From Chitinophaga cymbidii (GTDB taxonomy: Bacteria > Bacteroidota > Bacteroidia > Chitinophagales > Chitinophagaceae), in contig NZ_BKAU01000001.1 of assembly GCF_007992715.1 (NCBI RefSeq), positions 1,426,001 to 1,490,000 of the forward strand: a stretch of 64,000 nucleotides of DNA, given 5' to 3'. Shown here piece after piece: positions 51,956 to 63,000 of this stretch. Position numbers and translations under genes: made by a program. How positions within the stretch are numbered: the stretch's first letter is position 1; the number at the start of each line of letters is the position of its first letter. The notes below the pieces were generated by a model that saw only the letters and a program-made list of their open reading frames with translations, did not search any database and had not been told where the DNA came from.

Positions 51956-52861
51956 TCACAGTTTTACTTTATCAAACAACAATCCCAATAATATCACTGC
52001 CAGGTAAATGTATGATCCAAACATGAGCTTGCGGGCCGAGGGCACATCACATTTCCGGTACAGCATCACGGCCCTGTACAGGTAAAACCCGCCGATCAGT
52101 ATAGCCACCAGCGCCGAAAAACGGCCGGTAAGCCCCAACAGGTACGGCGCTACGCCGGCAGGGATCAGCAGCATGGCATACATGGCGGACTGCAGCGCAA
52201 TCATTTTACCGGGACCTTTATCCGAGGGCATCAGCTTGAAACCTGCTCTTGTATAGTCCGTATGCGCTACCCAGGCAATGGCCCAGAAGTGCGGGAACTG
52301 CCACAGGAACTGGATCGCGAACAATGACCATCCTCCTTCGGAGAGATCATTGGCGCCCGCAGCCCACCCGATGAGGGGAGGCAATGCGCCGGGCACCGCG
52401 CCTACCAGCACCGCCAGCGAGTTCCATTTTTTCCAGGGCGTGTACACGAAGCCGTACAGCACCAGGGAAACAAGGCTCACGCCCGCGCTCAGCCAGTTGA
52501 ACCCCAAACCGAGGATCGCCAGGCCGGCCGCGCCGGTCACCAGCGCTACCACGCTCGCTTCGGAAACAGACAAACGCCCGGAGGGCAGCGGTCTTACCGC
52601 CGTACGCGCCATGAGCTTGTCCGTATCCTTTTCGAGGATCTGGTTAATGGTATTGGCGGAACCGGATACCAGGATGCCGCCTGTAAATAATAAAAGAACT
52701 TTTATAAGATCAAATTCCACTCCCGGTACCAGCAGGTACGCTACCACGCAGGAGAACACCACCAGGAACGTAAGGGTGAACTTCATCATCATGAAGTAAT
52801 CTTTCACCCTGCTTGCAATGGCGTATGATAAAGACAACTTTATGGAATTTTCTTGCAACAT
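51956..52861 (-). CDS. ctaB: protoheme IX farnesyltransferase (heme O synthase)
   Basis: 301 residues of the UbiA prenyltransferase fold with about nine helices. Two Asp-rich motifs are visible: NTINQILEKDTDKLMARTAVR and YTPWKK followed by WQFPHFWAIAW. Farnesylates heme B to heme O for the oxidase. It lies between subunits I and III in the cluster. Confidence 0.94.
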   Translation of the reverse strand: MLQENSIKLSLSYAIASRVKDYFMMMKFTLTFLVVFSCVVAYLLVPGVEFDLIKVLLLFTGGILVSGSANTINQILEKDTDKLMARTAVRPLPSGRLSVSEASVVALVTGAAGLAILGLGFNWLSAGVSLVSLVLYGFVYTPWKKWNSLAVLVGAVPGALPPLIGWAAGANDLSEGGWSLFAIQFLWQFPHFWAIAWVAHTDYTRAGFKLMPSDKGPGKMIALQSAMYAMLLIPAGVAPYLLGLTGRFSALVAILIGGFYLYRAVMLYRKCDVPSARKLMFGSYIYLAVILLGLLFDKVKL

Positions 52862-52899
52862 AATTCTGATTCACAATTCCTTTTACTCTCCCATCAGCC

Positions 52900-54729
52900 T
52901 TAGTGGCCGGACTCCTCGGGCGATACCGGGACGGTCTGCGGAATGAAGTCCTTGCCATCCTTGCTGTAATCGTAAGCCCAGCGGTGTACTTCCGGGATCT
53001 CGCCGGGCCAGTTACCGTGACCGGGATGGATCGGCGTAGTCCACTCAAGTGTCGTAGCTTCCCACGGATTCGGTGAGGTGAGCTTGCGGCCTTTGAATAT
53101 GCTGTAGAAGAAGTTGAAAACGAACAACAGTTGTGTAGCGAATACGATGATCACCACAAAGCTGATGAACTGGTTCAGTCCACCGAACTGGTTGAATGAA
53201 GCCCAGGTAGAGTAATCGAAGTAACGGCGGGGCATACCGGCCATACCTTCGTAGTGCATCGGCCAGAAGATAAGGTAGGCGCCAACGAGCGTGATCCAGA
53301 AGTGGATGAAGCCGAGCGTCTGGTTCATAAAGCGGCCGTACATTTTCGGGAACCAGTGGTAGATACCGGCGAACATACCGAAGAATGCGGACACACCCAT
53401 TACGATGTGGAAGTGCGCAATTACAAAGTAGGTATCATGCAGGTGGATGTCGATAGCGGAGTTACCCAGCCAGATACCGGTCAGACCACCGGAGATGAAC
53501 GTGCTCACGAAACCGATAGAGAAGAGCGAGGCCGGTGTGAACCGGATGTTCCCGCGCCAGATGGTGGTGAGCCAGTTAAATACCTTGATGGCCGAGGGCA
53601 CCGCGATCAGCAGCGTCAGCAACACGAAGAATGCGCCGAGGAACGGATTGAGCCCTGTTACGAACATATGGTGCGCCCATACGAGGAACGCCAGTACAGT
53701 GATAGCAAAGAGAGAACCCACCATCGCGAGATAACCGAAGATCGGCTTGCGGGAATTCACCGCCAGTATCTCGGATACCATACCCATCGCGGGGAGGATG
53801 ATGATATACACCTCAGGGTGACCCAGGAACCAGAACAAGTGCTGGTAGAGGATCGCGGAGCCGCCTTCGTTCGGCAGCACCTTGCCCTGTACGAACAGCT
53901 CGCTCAGGTAGAAGCTGGTACCGCCGTGACGGTCGAACAGCAGCAGGATGAAACCACTCAGCAGAACAGGGAAAGACAATACGCCGAGCACCGCGGTGAA
54001 GAAGAACGCCCAGATGGTGAGCGGCATCTTCGTCATGCTCATGCCTTTTGTACGCATGTTCAGGATGGTGGAAATATAGTTCAGGGAACCGAGGAGGGAA
54101 GACACAACGAATATCGCCATGCTGATCAACCAGAGGTCCATACCAATTTTAGAACCGATAGAAGCGTCACCCAGCGCGCTCAGCGGAGGATAGGAAGTCC
54201 AGCCGCCGGAAGCGGGACCGGTTTGCACGAACAGGGAGCTCATCATAATAACGCTGGCCAGGAAGAAGAACCAGTAGCTCAGCATGTTCATGAAAGGAGA
54301 AGCCATGTCGCGGGCGCCTACCTGTAAGGGAATGAGCAGGTTGGAGAAGGTGCCGCTCAGGCCGGCGGTCAGTACAAAGAACACCAGGATGGTACCGTGC
54401 ATGGTAACCAGCGCATAATATGCTTCCGCGGTGATCCGGCCACCTTCAGCCCAGTGACCCAGGATGCTTTCCAGCCAGGGGAAAGTAGCATCGGGATAAC
54501 CCAGTTGCAAACGGAACAGTACAGAGAAGAACGCACCAATGATGGCCCAGATGATACCCGTAATGAGGAATTGCTTGGCAATCATCTTATGGTCCATGCT
54601 GAAAACATACTTCGAAATGAAGGTCTCCTCATGATGATGGTCGTGACCATCATGGCCATTACCATGCCCATGCTCCACGTGGCCGTGATGCAATAAATCT
54701 TGACTGTGCAATGTTGCTTCGTTACTCAT
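52900..54729 (-). CDS. ctaD: cytochrome c oxidase subunit I
   Basis: 609 residues of the heme-copper oxidase core with twelve helices. It has the heme a ligand His in MHGTILVFFVLTAG, the CuB ligands in WFLGHPEVYIIILPAMGMVSE, HHMFVTG, and the helix-X HDTYFVIAHFHIVMG carrying the two heme ligands. The YIIILP-Tyr of A-type oxidases is present. The N-terminus (residues 9-35) is rich in His and Gly, an unusual extension that could bind metal ions. Confidence 0.96.
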   Translation of the reverse strand: MSNEATLHSQDLLHHGHVEHGHGNGHDGHDHHHEETFISKYVFSMDHKMIAKQFLITGIIWAIIGAFFSVLFRLQLGYPDATFPWLESILGHWAEGGRITAEAYYALVTMHGTILVFFVLTAGLSGTFSNLLIPLQVGARDMASPFMNMLSYWFFFLASVIMMSSLFVQTGPASGGWTSYPPLSALGDASIGSKIGMDLWLISMAIFVVSSLLGSLNYISTILNMRTKGMSMTKMPLTIWAFFFTAVLGVLSFPVLLSGFILLLFDRHGGTSFYLSELFVQGKVLPNEGGSAILYQHLFWFLGHPEVYIIILPAMGMVSEILAVNSRKPIFGYLAMVGSLFAITVLAFLVWAHHMFVTGLNPFLGAFFVLLTLLIAVPSAIKVFNWLTTIWRGNIRFTPASLFSIGFVSTFISGGLTGIWLGNSAIDIHLHDTYFVIAHFHIVMGVSAFFGMFAGIYHWFPKMYGRFMNQTLGFIHFWITLVGAYLIFWPMHYEGMAGMPRRYFDYSTWASFNQFGGLNQFISFVVIIVFATQLLFVFNFFYSIFKGRKLTSPNPWEATTLEWTTPIHPGHGNWPGEIPEVHRWAYDYSKDGKDFIPQTVPVSPEESGH

Positions 54730-54808
54730 AATAAGTTCTGTTTATGATAAGCCGTCAAACGGGGCAGGCTCTCCGGCTATTTCTTTAAATTTTTACGCTT
54801 TCACAAAT

Positions 54809-55846
54809 TTACTTCATTGTCAACGCAGTGGCGGTTGAATCGGAGGCCGCGGGCTTCTCTGCCGGAGCGGCGGCCGGATGCGCCTGTGCATACTGTGTCG
54901 GCTGTGCTGCTACCCATGCGTCGTACTCTTCCTGTGTTTCCACAATGATGTTCGCTTTCATGGAGTAGTGGCCTACGCCGCACATCTGGTCGCAGGACAG
55001 TTCATATACAAAGTCCGGGTTGCCGGTGCGTTTCTTCATTTCAGCGGTCGTAAACTTCGGCGTGAACCACAGGGTAGTGGGGATGCCGGGTACGGCGTCC
55101 ATTTTCAGGCGGAAGTGCGGCAGGCCAACGTCGTGTACCACGTCGCGGGAACCGATCACCAGCTTCACGTTCTTGCCAACCACCACATGCAGTTCGGGAG
55201 ATACAAAGTCGTCATGATTCAGTGAATCCGCCCAATCCTGCCCAACAGGATTGCTCGCGGCCTCGTTGATCAGCTTATAGTTCTTGCGGCCAAGCTGTCC
55301 GTCTTTACCCGGGTAGCGTACCATCCACTTGAACTGCGCGCCGGTCACTTCCACTATCATGGCATCTTTCGGCGCCTCGGATGTGATGCGGAGCCAGTGG
55401 CGTATGCCAAAGGCAACCAGGATCGTCAATGCAATGGCCGGGATAACGGTCCAGATCACCTCCAGTTTATTGTTATGCGGGAAGTAGAATGCGGAACGGC
55501 CTTCTTTTTCCTGATATCTGAAAGAGAACCAGAACAACAGTATCTGTGTGATGATAAACACGACCAGGGTCATGATAAAGGTCACCTTGATCAGCTGATC
55601 TACACCCTCCCCCTGAACGGAAGCGGATTCCCCGAGCATTCTGTCTTCCAGGAGATCATGGCACCACCACACTCCTATCAATCCCAACACCAGGAATACC
55701 ACCATCAGGAAACCGTTGATGCGGTTGGATTGCTCACGCGATTTCTTTTCACCTTTCAGAATGGACACATACTCGCTGGCCTTCGCAATCTGGAAGATCA
55801 CGACGAATATGAGAACAACAACTAAAACTGCTAAAAATCCTGACAT
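54809..55846 (-). CDS. ctaC: cytochrome c oxidase subunit II
   Basis: 345 residues: an N-terminal membrane region of three helices, then a periplasmic cupredoxin domain with the CuA ligands in SCDQMCGVGHYSM. The C-terminus is a short Ala/Pro-rich tail. There is no heme c domain attached, so electrons must reach CuA from alternative complex III directly or through a mono-heme carrier. Confidence 0.94.
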   Translation of the reverse strand: MSGFLAVLVVVLIFVVIFQIAKASEYVSILKGEKKSREQSNRINGFLMVVFLVLGLIGVWWCHDLLEDRMLGESASVQGEGVDQLIKVTFIMTLVVFIITQILLFWFSFRYQEKEGRSAFYFPHNNKLEVIWTVIPAIALTILVAFGIRHWLRITSEAPKDAMIVEVTGAQFKWMVRYPGKDGQLGRKNYKLINEAASNPVGQDWADSLNHDDFVSPELHVVVGKNVKLVIGSRDVVHDVGLPHFRLKMDAVPGIPTTLWFTPKFTTAEMKKRTGNPDFVYELSCDQMCGVGHYSMKANIIVETQEEYDAWVAAQPTQYAQAHPAAAPAEKPAASDSTATALTMK

Positions 55847-55908
55847 TGCTATGAAAAATAATTAAGTTATCTAATGCTTTACGTTGTTTCTGTGCTGTAC
55901 GCCACGCA

Positions 55909-57108
55909 TCAGGTGTGGTGTATAATACTTTCTTTCATGTACGGATGGTTCTTCGGCGCCAGCGGGGCTTTTGCCAGCTGGTTGCCGGTGATCAGGATGA
56001 TCAGGCCAACGAACCCGAGGCCAATGCCGAGTTCATACCAGGGGAAATGCAGGCCGCCAACGGTGCCGGGCATTACCATCTGGTAAAAATCCAGCCAGTG
56101 ACCAAAGATCACGATAGCGGCTGTGAAGGTTACCACCGTATAATTGCGTTTTGTAGAGCGCTTCATGAATATCAGCAGCGGAAATACGAAGTTGATGATC
56201 AGGTTCAGGAAGAATACTGATCTCCAGGCTCCCCATACGCGCGGCTGGAAGTAAACTGTTTCCTCGGGCATGTTGGCATACCAGATCAGCATGTACTGGG
56301 AGAACCAGAGGTATGCCCAGAAGATGCTGAACGCGAATATAAACTTGCCGAGGTCATGTATATGTTCGTCATTTACCCATGTCAGATATCCCTGTCCTTT
56401 CAGATAGATCACAAACAGTACGATCAGTGACAGGCCGGATACCCATGTGCTGGCGAATGTGTACCAGCTGTACATGGTAGAGAACCAGTGCGCGTCGATG
56501 CTCATGAGCCAGATCCAGGGCGTGGTGGAGCCGATGGACAGCGCGTATACCACGATGAACACAGCACACCAAACGGAGTTTCTCCAGAGAAGGCTTTTGC
56601 CCAGGTTCGGGGTCATCGTCCAGCTATCTTCTTCAATCGACATCTTGCGGATCTTCATAGTGAGCGCGATCCAGGCGCCGATGGTGATAACGGAAGCGAT
56701 GGAAACGAAAGAGGGGTTCAGGAAAGGCGCTTTGCCTTCCAGTATCCTGTCTCCTTCCGGGTGTATCCAGTGAAATACGTGCCCTTTGTTACCGAAGATC
56801 AGGAAACCCAGGAGCACCAGCAGTATCACGCCGAGGGCGGGAACAGCCATGGCGATTGCCTCAGGCACCCTGCGGAAGCCGATCTGCCATCCGCCATGAG
56901 CCAGGGTGGTGGCAGCAATGAAGAAGGTACTGGCCAACACCACCATCAGGAAGAAGGTGCTGTTCTGCAGCAGGCCCGCCCAGAAACGTGTAGCGCCATG
57001 CTCGCCAGAGAATGCAAATAATCCGATCAATAAAGTCAGCAAGCCAATACCCAAAAGCACGTAGCTGGTCGTTTTTAATCTTGCTGGTACTACAAATTGG
57101 TCCTTCAT
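55909..57108 (-). CDS. actF: alternative complex III subunit ActF (quinol:cytochrome c oxidoreductase)
   Basis: 399 residues with ten hydrophobic helices. It is the NrfD-related second quinone-side membrane subunit, with motifs such as DWFSTMYSWY-like HWFSTMYSWYTFASTW. It follows ActE after 46 nt and precedes the oxidase subunit II gene. Confidence 0.9.
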   Translation of the reverse strand: MKDQFVVPARLKTTSYVLLGIGLLTLLIGLFAFSGEHGATRFWAGLLQNSTFFLMVVLASTFFIAATTLAHGGWQIGFRRVPEAIAMAVPALGVILLVLLGFLIFGNKGHVFHWIHPEGDRILEGKAPFLNPSFVSIASVITIGAWIALTMKIRKMSIEEDSWTMTPNLGKSLLWRNSVWCAVFIVVYALSIGSTTPWIWLMSIDAHWFSTMYSWYTFASTWVSGLSLIVLFVIYLKGQGYLTWVNDEHIHDLGKFIFAFSIFWAYLWFSQYMLIWYANMPEETVYFQPRVWGAWRSVFFLNLIINFVFPLLIFMKRSTKRNYTVVTFTAAIVIFGHWLDFYQMVMPGTVGGLHFPWYELGIGLGFVGLIILITGNQLAKAPLAPKNHPYMKESIIHHT

Positions 57109-57154
57109 TACTGTTGTATATTAAAATACGAAGTTGAAATGCGTTTAAAACAAA

Positions 57155-57784
57155 TTACTTGGCAGCCACTACAGCAGCGGATGCAGCCGGCGCCGCGGTG
57201 GAATCCGTTGCCGCGGGTGCTGCAGGCGCTTTACCGCCGTTCTGCATATTCTTGATATAGGCTACTACTTTCCAGCGTTGCTCGATATCGAGCTGGCTGG
57301 CATAGCTGCCCATCACGTTATAACCATAAGTGATCACGTGGAAGATGCGCCCTTCACTGTAACCCATCAGCTTGCCCGCCAGGAAAGCAGGGGGTGCCGC
57401 GGGATAGGGGCCATCGCCACCTTTATAGAGCGGACCGTTGCCATCCAGCTTGGTGCCGTGGCATACGCCGCAGTATATATCAAACAGGCGCTTGCCTTCC
57501 TTGATACCGGCTTCGTCTACTGTTACCGGGCTCTTCACCAGGTTGGCCTGTGCCGTATCTTCCGCTTTCAGGTGATAGGGCAGCAAAGCTCCTCTTTTAA
57601 CCGTGCCTTCCACCGGCTTCATGCTCGCGAGGCGCCCGCTGTAGAACTCGTATGCACGGGATTCATACATGTCAGGCATATAGATCTTGCCGGGCTTTCT
57701 ATTATGTGCTCCCCTGTTACAGGCGGAGAGCAATGCTCCACCAGCCAAAGCAGCTACAATCAGTATGTTGGAAGTCCTTTTCAT
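57155..57784 (-). CDS. actE: alternative complex III mono-heme cytochrome c (ActE)
   Basis: 209 residues with a lipoprotein signal (LLSAC), an N-terminal spacer and a cytochrome c domain with CGVCH (about 105-109) and a Met ligand in YNVMGSYAS. The C-terminal tail is Ala/Pro-rich. It is the likely electron exit from the complex. Directly upstream is a 27-bp direct repeat. Confidence 0.92.
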   Translation of the reverse strand: MKRTSNILIVAALAGGALLSACNRGAHNRKPGKIYMPDMYESRAYEFYSGRLASMKPVEGTVKRGALLPYHLKAEDTAQANLVKSPVTVDEAGIKEGKRLFDIYCGVCHGTKLDGNGPLYKGGDGPYPAAPPAFLAGKLMGYSEGRIFHVITYGYNVMGSYASQLDIEQRWKVVAYIKNMQNGGKAPAAPAATDSTAAPAASAAVVAAK

Positions 57785-57793
57785 CCAGAAACT

Positions 57794-57875
57794 ATTTATC
57801 TCGTTGTTTTTCGACTTTTTTTAATGTCTCGATGAATCTCCAAAGTCGATTTATCTCGTTGTTTTTCGACTTTTT
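57794..57875. repeat. 27-bp direct repeat between actD and actE
   Basis: ATTTATCTCGTTGTTTTTCG followed by ACTTTTT occurs at 57794-57820 and again at 57849-57875. TCGACTTT and AAAGTCGA also form an inverted repeat across the gap. Both copies lie in the 94-nt spacer of the operon, in front of the actE start. Confidence 0.85.
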
Positions 57876-57878
57876 CAA

Positions 57879-58472
57879 TTATGCATTCACAGGCTCCGCA
57901 GGCTTGCTGAAGAGCTTGTCTTCCCGGTCCCAGCGGCCCAGCCACCATCCGGTCTCTGCCGTCTGTTCGTTGATCTCTTTCGCTCCAACGCTATCGAGGA
58001 AAGCTTTCACTTCTTCGGCGCGGGTCTTTTCGGTCAGCTCGATGGCCATCACGAACAGGTCGTCTGTCTGGCGCGGATGGAAGATATGTTTCTTTACAAA
58101 GGGCGCCATCTGGCAGAGGTACATGAATGTCATCACCATGCCCACCGCAGAGAACAGCACCGTCAGCTCGAAAGTAATCGGAATGAATGCGGGCAGCGGA
58201 AAGTGTGGTTTACCACCGATGTTCAGCGGCCAATCTGTTGTAAATATCCAGCTCATGAAAGACAACGCAGTGGTTGTACCAGTGATGCCGTAGATGAAGC
58301 CTGCGGTATGCAGACTGGTTTCTCTCAGGCCCAGTGCGTGATCCAGACCATGCACGGGGAAAGGCGTATACACGTCGTGAATCCTGTAACCGGCTGCGCG
58401 TACTTTCTTTACCGCCGGGAACAAAACCGCCTCGTCATCAAAACTGCCTACAACAAATTTTTTAACAGCCAT
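57879..58472 (-). CDS. actD: alternative complex III subunit ActD (DUF3341)
   Basis: 197 residues. A cytoplasmic N-terminal part (FVVGSFDDEAVLFPAVKKV, DVYTPFPVHGLD) is followed by two membrane helices and a cytoplasmic tail. DUF3341 is the signature of ActD. Structural subunit of the complex. Confidence 0.92.
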   Translation of the reverse strand: MAVKKFVVGSFDDEAVLFPAVKKVRAAGYRIHDVYTPFPVHGLDHALGLRETSLHTAGFIYGITGTTTALSFMSWIFTTDWPLNIGGKPHFPLPAFIPITFELTVLFSAVGMVMTFMYLCQMAPFVKKHIFHPRQTDDLFVMAIELTEKTRAEEVKAFLDSVGAKEINEQTAETGWWLGRWDREDKLFSKPAEPVNA

Positions 58473-58512
58473 ATGGATAAGTGTTCAATAATCCGTTAAT
58501 CAAATTCAATTC

Positions 58513-59946
58513 TTAGTGATGTGCCTGATCGTGGGCAAATTTCTCCAGGTCTTCCTCTTCGTGTTTCACCATTTTCTCTTTAAAGTTCTGCCCGGAAGTT
58601 TTCAGGATCGACTTGATCTCCGCAACTGCGATCACCGGGAAATATTTGGCAAAGAAGAAATAACAGGTGAAGAACAGGCCGAAGGTTCCCAGATAGAAAC
58701 CAACTTCGGGCCAGGACGGACGGTAGTAGCTCCAGCTGGACGGCAGGTAGTCGCGGTACAGTGAAGAGCAGATGATCACGAAACGTTCAAACCACATACC
58801 GATGTTCACGATGATGGACATGATGAAAGTGACCATGATATTCCTTCTCAGCTTGCGGAACCAGAATATCTGCGGCGACACCACGTTACAGGTCATCATG
58901 ATATAGTAGCTCCATCCCATGGGACCGGCGGCGCGGAACTTGTAGAAAGCGTCGAACTCATACTGTACGCCGGAGTACCATGCCATGAACAGCTCTGTCA
59001 GATATGCCACACCCACAATGGAACCGGTCAGTACGATCACCCTGTTCATCGCGTCGATGTGACCGATGGTGATGTATTCTTCCAGTCCGAGTATCTTACG
59101 GGTAATGATCAGCAGCGTCTGTACCATCGCAAACCCGGAGAAGATCGCACCCGCAACGAAGTAAGGCGGGAAGATGGTGGTGTGCCATCCGGGGATCACC
59201 GAGGTAGCGAAGTCGAACGATACAATGGTGTGCACGGAGAGTACCAGGGGGGTAGACAGACCAGCGAGCACCAGTGATAAAGATTCGTGGCGTTGCCAGT
59301 GTTTGGTGGAACCTGTCCAGCCGAACGCCGCGATGCCATATAATAATTTGCGCAATTTTGTTTTAGCCCTGTCACGCACGGTGGCGAAGTCCGGCAGCAG
59401 ACCGGAGTACCAGAACAGCAGGGAAACGGTGAAGTACGTGGAGATCGCGAACACGTCCCACAGCAGCGGGGAGTTGAAGTTCACCCAGAGAGGACCGCGG
59501 GTATTGGGATAAGGCAGTACAAAGAAGGCCATCCATACACGGCCCATGTGCCAGATCGGGAACTGGCCCGCGCACATTACCGCAAAGATGGTCATCGCTT
59601 CCGCCGCGCGGTTCACCCCTGTACGCCATCCCTGGCGGAACAGCAGGAGGATCGCGGAGATCAGCGTACCGGCGTGACCGATACCTACCCACCATACGAA
59701 GTTGGTGATGTCCCATCCCCAACCTACCGTCTTGTTCAGGTTCCACACCCCGGTACCGAAATAAACTTCCCAGAACACGGAGAAAGCCCCAAACAACAGC
59801 AAGCTTATGGAGATAATTAATCCAATGTACCACAGCTTTCCTGGCTTGGCTTCAATGGGGCCGATAATATCCTCCGTTACCTGGTGATAATCTTTAACCC
59901 CATCTACTAAAGGTTCTCTCAGTGTGGATTCGTACTTCAAATGCAT
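58513..59946 (-). CDS. actC: alternative complex III subunit ActC (NrfD-like)
   Basis: 477 residues with about ten helices of the polysulfide reductase NrfD fold (FVWWVGIGHAGTLISAILLL, HTIVSFDFATSVIPGWHTTI). It carries the quinol-oxidising site with ActB's iron-sulfur clusters on top. Follows ActB after 115 nt. Confidence 0.93.
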   Translation of the reverse strand: MHLKYESTLREPLVDGVKDYHQVTEDIIGPIEAKPGKLWYIGLIISISLLLFGAFSVFWEVYFGTGVWNLNKTVGWGWDITNFVWWVGIGHAGTLISAILLLFRQGWRTGVNRAAEAMTIFAVMCAGQFPIWHMGRVWMAFFVLPYPNTRGPLWVNFNSPLLWDVFAISTYFTVSLLFWYSGLLPDFATVRDRAKTKLRKLLYGIAAFGWTGSTKHWQRHESLSLVLAGLSTPLVLSVHTIVSFDFATSVIPGWHTTIFPPYFVAGAIFSGFAMVQTLLIITRKILGLEEYITIGHIDAMNRVIVLTGSIVGVAYLTELFMAWYSGVQYEFDAFYKFRAAGPMGWSYYIMMTCNVVSPQIFWFRKLRRNIMVTFIMSIIVNIGMWFERFVIICSSLYRDYLPSSWSYYRPSWPEVGFYLGTFGLFFTCYFFFAKYFPVIAVAEIKSILKTSGQNFKEKMVKHEEEDLEKFAHDQAHH

Positions 59947-60061
59947 AGTATTTCGAGCTTTGCTCGTTCCGCCTTTCAGCAGGAACTACGTTGTTTCAAA
60001 ACTTAAAACTGGTTCTTTACTTGTTCAATCTTTTTCTTCCGCCTTCGCGGAAGATCACTTC

Positions 60062-63000
60062 CTAGTGATGAGCTTTCTCTTCACCATGCGCGCCCGCTGC
60101 CACCGGCGCCGCATCCTTGTTACGGATCTTGGCGAGGTAGTTAATAGAAGGCAGTGTATGGGTTTCTTCCAGCACATAGAACAGGCGGTCCTGCTGTTCT
60201 TCGTTACGTACTTTATAAATACGGCTATCCTTGTCGTTGATGTTACCGAATACGATCGCATCCGCGGCGCAGGCCTGCTGGCAGGCGGTACGCGCTTCTC
60301 CGTCTTTCATCGGGCGGCCTGCTTTCTTGGCGGCCAGCTTCGCGTCCTGCAGACGCTGTACGCAGAAGGAGCATTTCTCCATCGTACCACGGCTACGCAC
60401 CACCACGTCAGGGTTCAGCACCATGCGGGTCAGCGCATCGTTCATATCGCCGGTATCGTGCAGGTTGCCTTCAAAGCTGTCCGCACCGTTCCAGTCGCGC
60501 CAGTTGAAGCGGCGAACTTTATACGGACAGTTGTTTGCGCAATAACGGGTACCGATACAACGGTTATATGCCATCTGGTTGATGCCTTCAGAGCTGTGGT
60601 TGGTGGCGGCAACGGGACAAACGTTCTCACACGGAGCATTGTCGCAGTGCTGGCAGAGCATCGGCTGGAACACCACTTCCGGGTTGTTCTCATCACCGCT
60701 GAAGTAACGGTCGATGCGCAGCCAGTGCATTTCGTGCGCCAGTACCACCTGTTCCTTCCCTACCACGCCAACGTTGTTCTCTGCGGAGCAGGCCACTACA
60801 CAGGCGGCGCAGCCGAAGCAGGTGTTCAGGTCGATGGACATGCCCCATTTGATGCCGGGGTACGGGTGGTTGGGATACAGGGTGGCGTCTTTACGGAAAT
60901 CTTCTCCGTAGTGCGCCAGGTGTTCCCGGTCGTGGTTCACCTCTTTCGGGTTCTTGATAAACTCTTCGAGGGTAGTTTCCTTGATGATCGGGCGGCCTTC
61001 GTAGCTGTTATGCGTTTGCGTAAGGCCCACCGGGTATTGTCTGCCGGTTTTCTCGGCGGTTGCTTCTGTTACAAAGTAATCGAACGTCTGGCCGTTGAAG
61101 GAAACGAACGGATAAGCGTTCGCGCCTACTTCACCGGCAGCTTTACCGATGAATGCCTTTTTGCCGCGGCCGTAACCTACTGCAATGGCGATCACATCGG
61201 GATGAATACCGGGAACGATCAGCAGGGGCAGTTCTACGGTCACACCTTTTGCGGTGATCTTCAGCACTTGCTTCTCTGCGTGGATCTCGTAGTCGTCGCC
61301 CAGCTCGGTCCTGAAGGTTTTCGCTACTGTATTGGATACACAGGCGTAGTTGTCCCATGTAGCGCGGGTGATCGGGTCGGGGGTTTCCTGCAACCAGGGG
61401 TTGTTGGCTTCCTTACCGTTACCGATCGCAACTTTTTCATACAGCACCAGTTCCATTTTGCCGCCTTTCTTCGCGCTGCTGATCTTTGCAGCCGCGCCGG
61501 CAACGTCACCTGCGAATGCAGCGCCTGTGAGGGCTGCACCGGCCTGCGGTTCGATCACGCCATCCTGCAGTGTTTTGTCCCACGCTTCCTGGGAACCCAG
61601 CTTCGCGATCCATTCATTCTTAAGATAATCTTCCCAGGCTGTGGTGTTTCCGCTCCAGCTCAGGAGAGAGGACTGGAATGCGCGGGTTTTGAACAGGGGA
61701 GCGATCGTCGGCTGGATGAAAGCGTAGTAGCCGGTACGTCCTTCCGCATCACCCCAGCTTTCGAGGAAGTGATGGTCGGGAACGATGTATTTGCAGAGTT
61801 GTGTGGTTTCGTCGTAGCGGTCGTTGAAAGAAATGGACGTGCCTACTTTTTTGATACCGTCCGCGAACTTCTTCGCATCGAAGTAATCGTAAGCGGGGTT
61901 GGCGCCGTACACGAGCAGTGCGCCAACGGAGCCGGCGTTCATGTCGTTCACCAGCTGCGCCATATCACTGTCGATACCCTGGCGGTAGTTGGAGGTCACT
62001 GCCCAGTCGATGGTAGTGCCGTTTGCGCCGGCAAGGTTGTTGATGGCGTTCACGATGATCTGTACGTTCACGTCGTTGGAGCCGGATACCACCAGTGTTT
62101 TGCCGTTGTTGGCCTGGATGGCTTTGGCGGCTTTGGCGATACCTTCTTTCAGACGGGCGTCCGCGATCACGGGAGCGGTTACGCCGCCACCGAGTGCTGC
62201 CAGCAGCGCGAGGGCTACGGCGCCGGTCTCAGACGGGCGGTGTGTGTATCTTTCGTCAGCGTTGGCGCCGGTGAGGCTCATCATGCTTTCGAAGTGGAAA
62301 TGCTTGCTCATTTCCGGGTTCTTTGCATTGATCTTGCGGTTGGCGCCGTACTGGCGGGAATATTCTGCGGGGTTCAGCCAGGTACCGAGGAAGTCGGCGC
62401 CGAGGCTTACCACTACTTTTGCATTTTCAAAATGATAGGAAGGCAGGGCCCTTTTCCCGTAGGAGGCTTCATTCGCCAGCAGCATACCGGAATAGGAAAC
62501 CGCATCGTAGGTAACGTGACGGGAGCCGGGGTATTTCGCCAGGAACTCGCCGATCAGTTTTTTGGTAGTAGGGCTGATGATGGTGGAGGACAGCAGCACC
62601 ACAGGCTTGCCGGCGATAGCAGCGGCTACCTGTTTGTCCAGCTCCGCAAAAGTCAGTTCCTGCACACGGTCTTCCAGCTTGTCGCCTTTGTCCGCTCCCT
62701 TGTTGATACCGGGATAACGGAGACGGGCTACATCGTAGAGGCCCAGCACAGTTGCCTGTACCCTTGCCGTGGTGGCGCCGCCGGTAACGGCAGACATTTC
62801 GTTTCCTTCTATCTTGATGGGACGGCCCTCGCGGGTTTTCACCACCAGGGGAACGTATTCACCATCTACAGCATAGGCAGAAGCATAATAGTTGGGTACG
62901 CCGGGTGTAATGTCCTGCGGCTTATTCACGTAAGGGATGGCCTTCTTCACCGGGATGTCACAGCTTGCGGCAATGGTTGCCGCCGCGGTGGTGAACCCGA

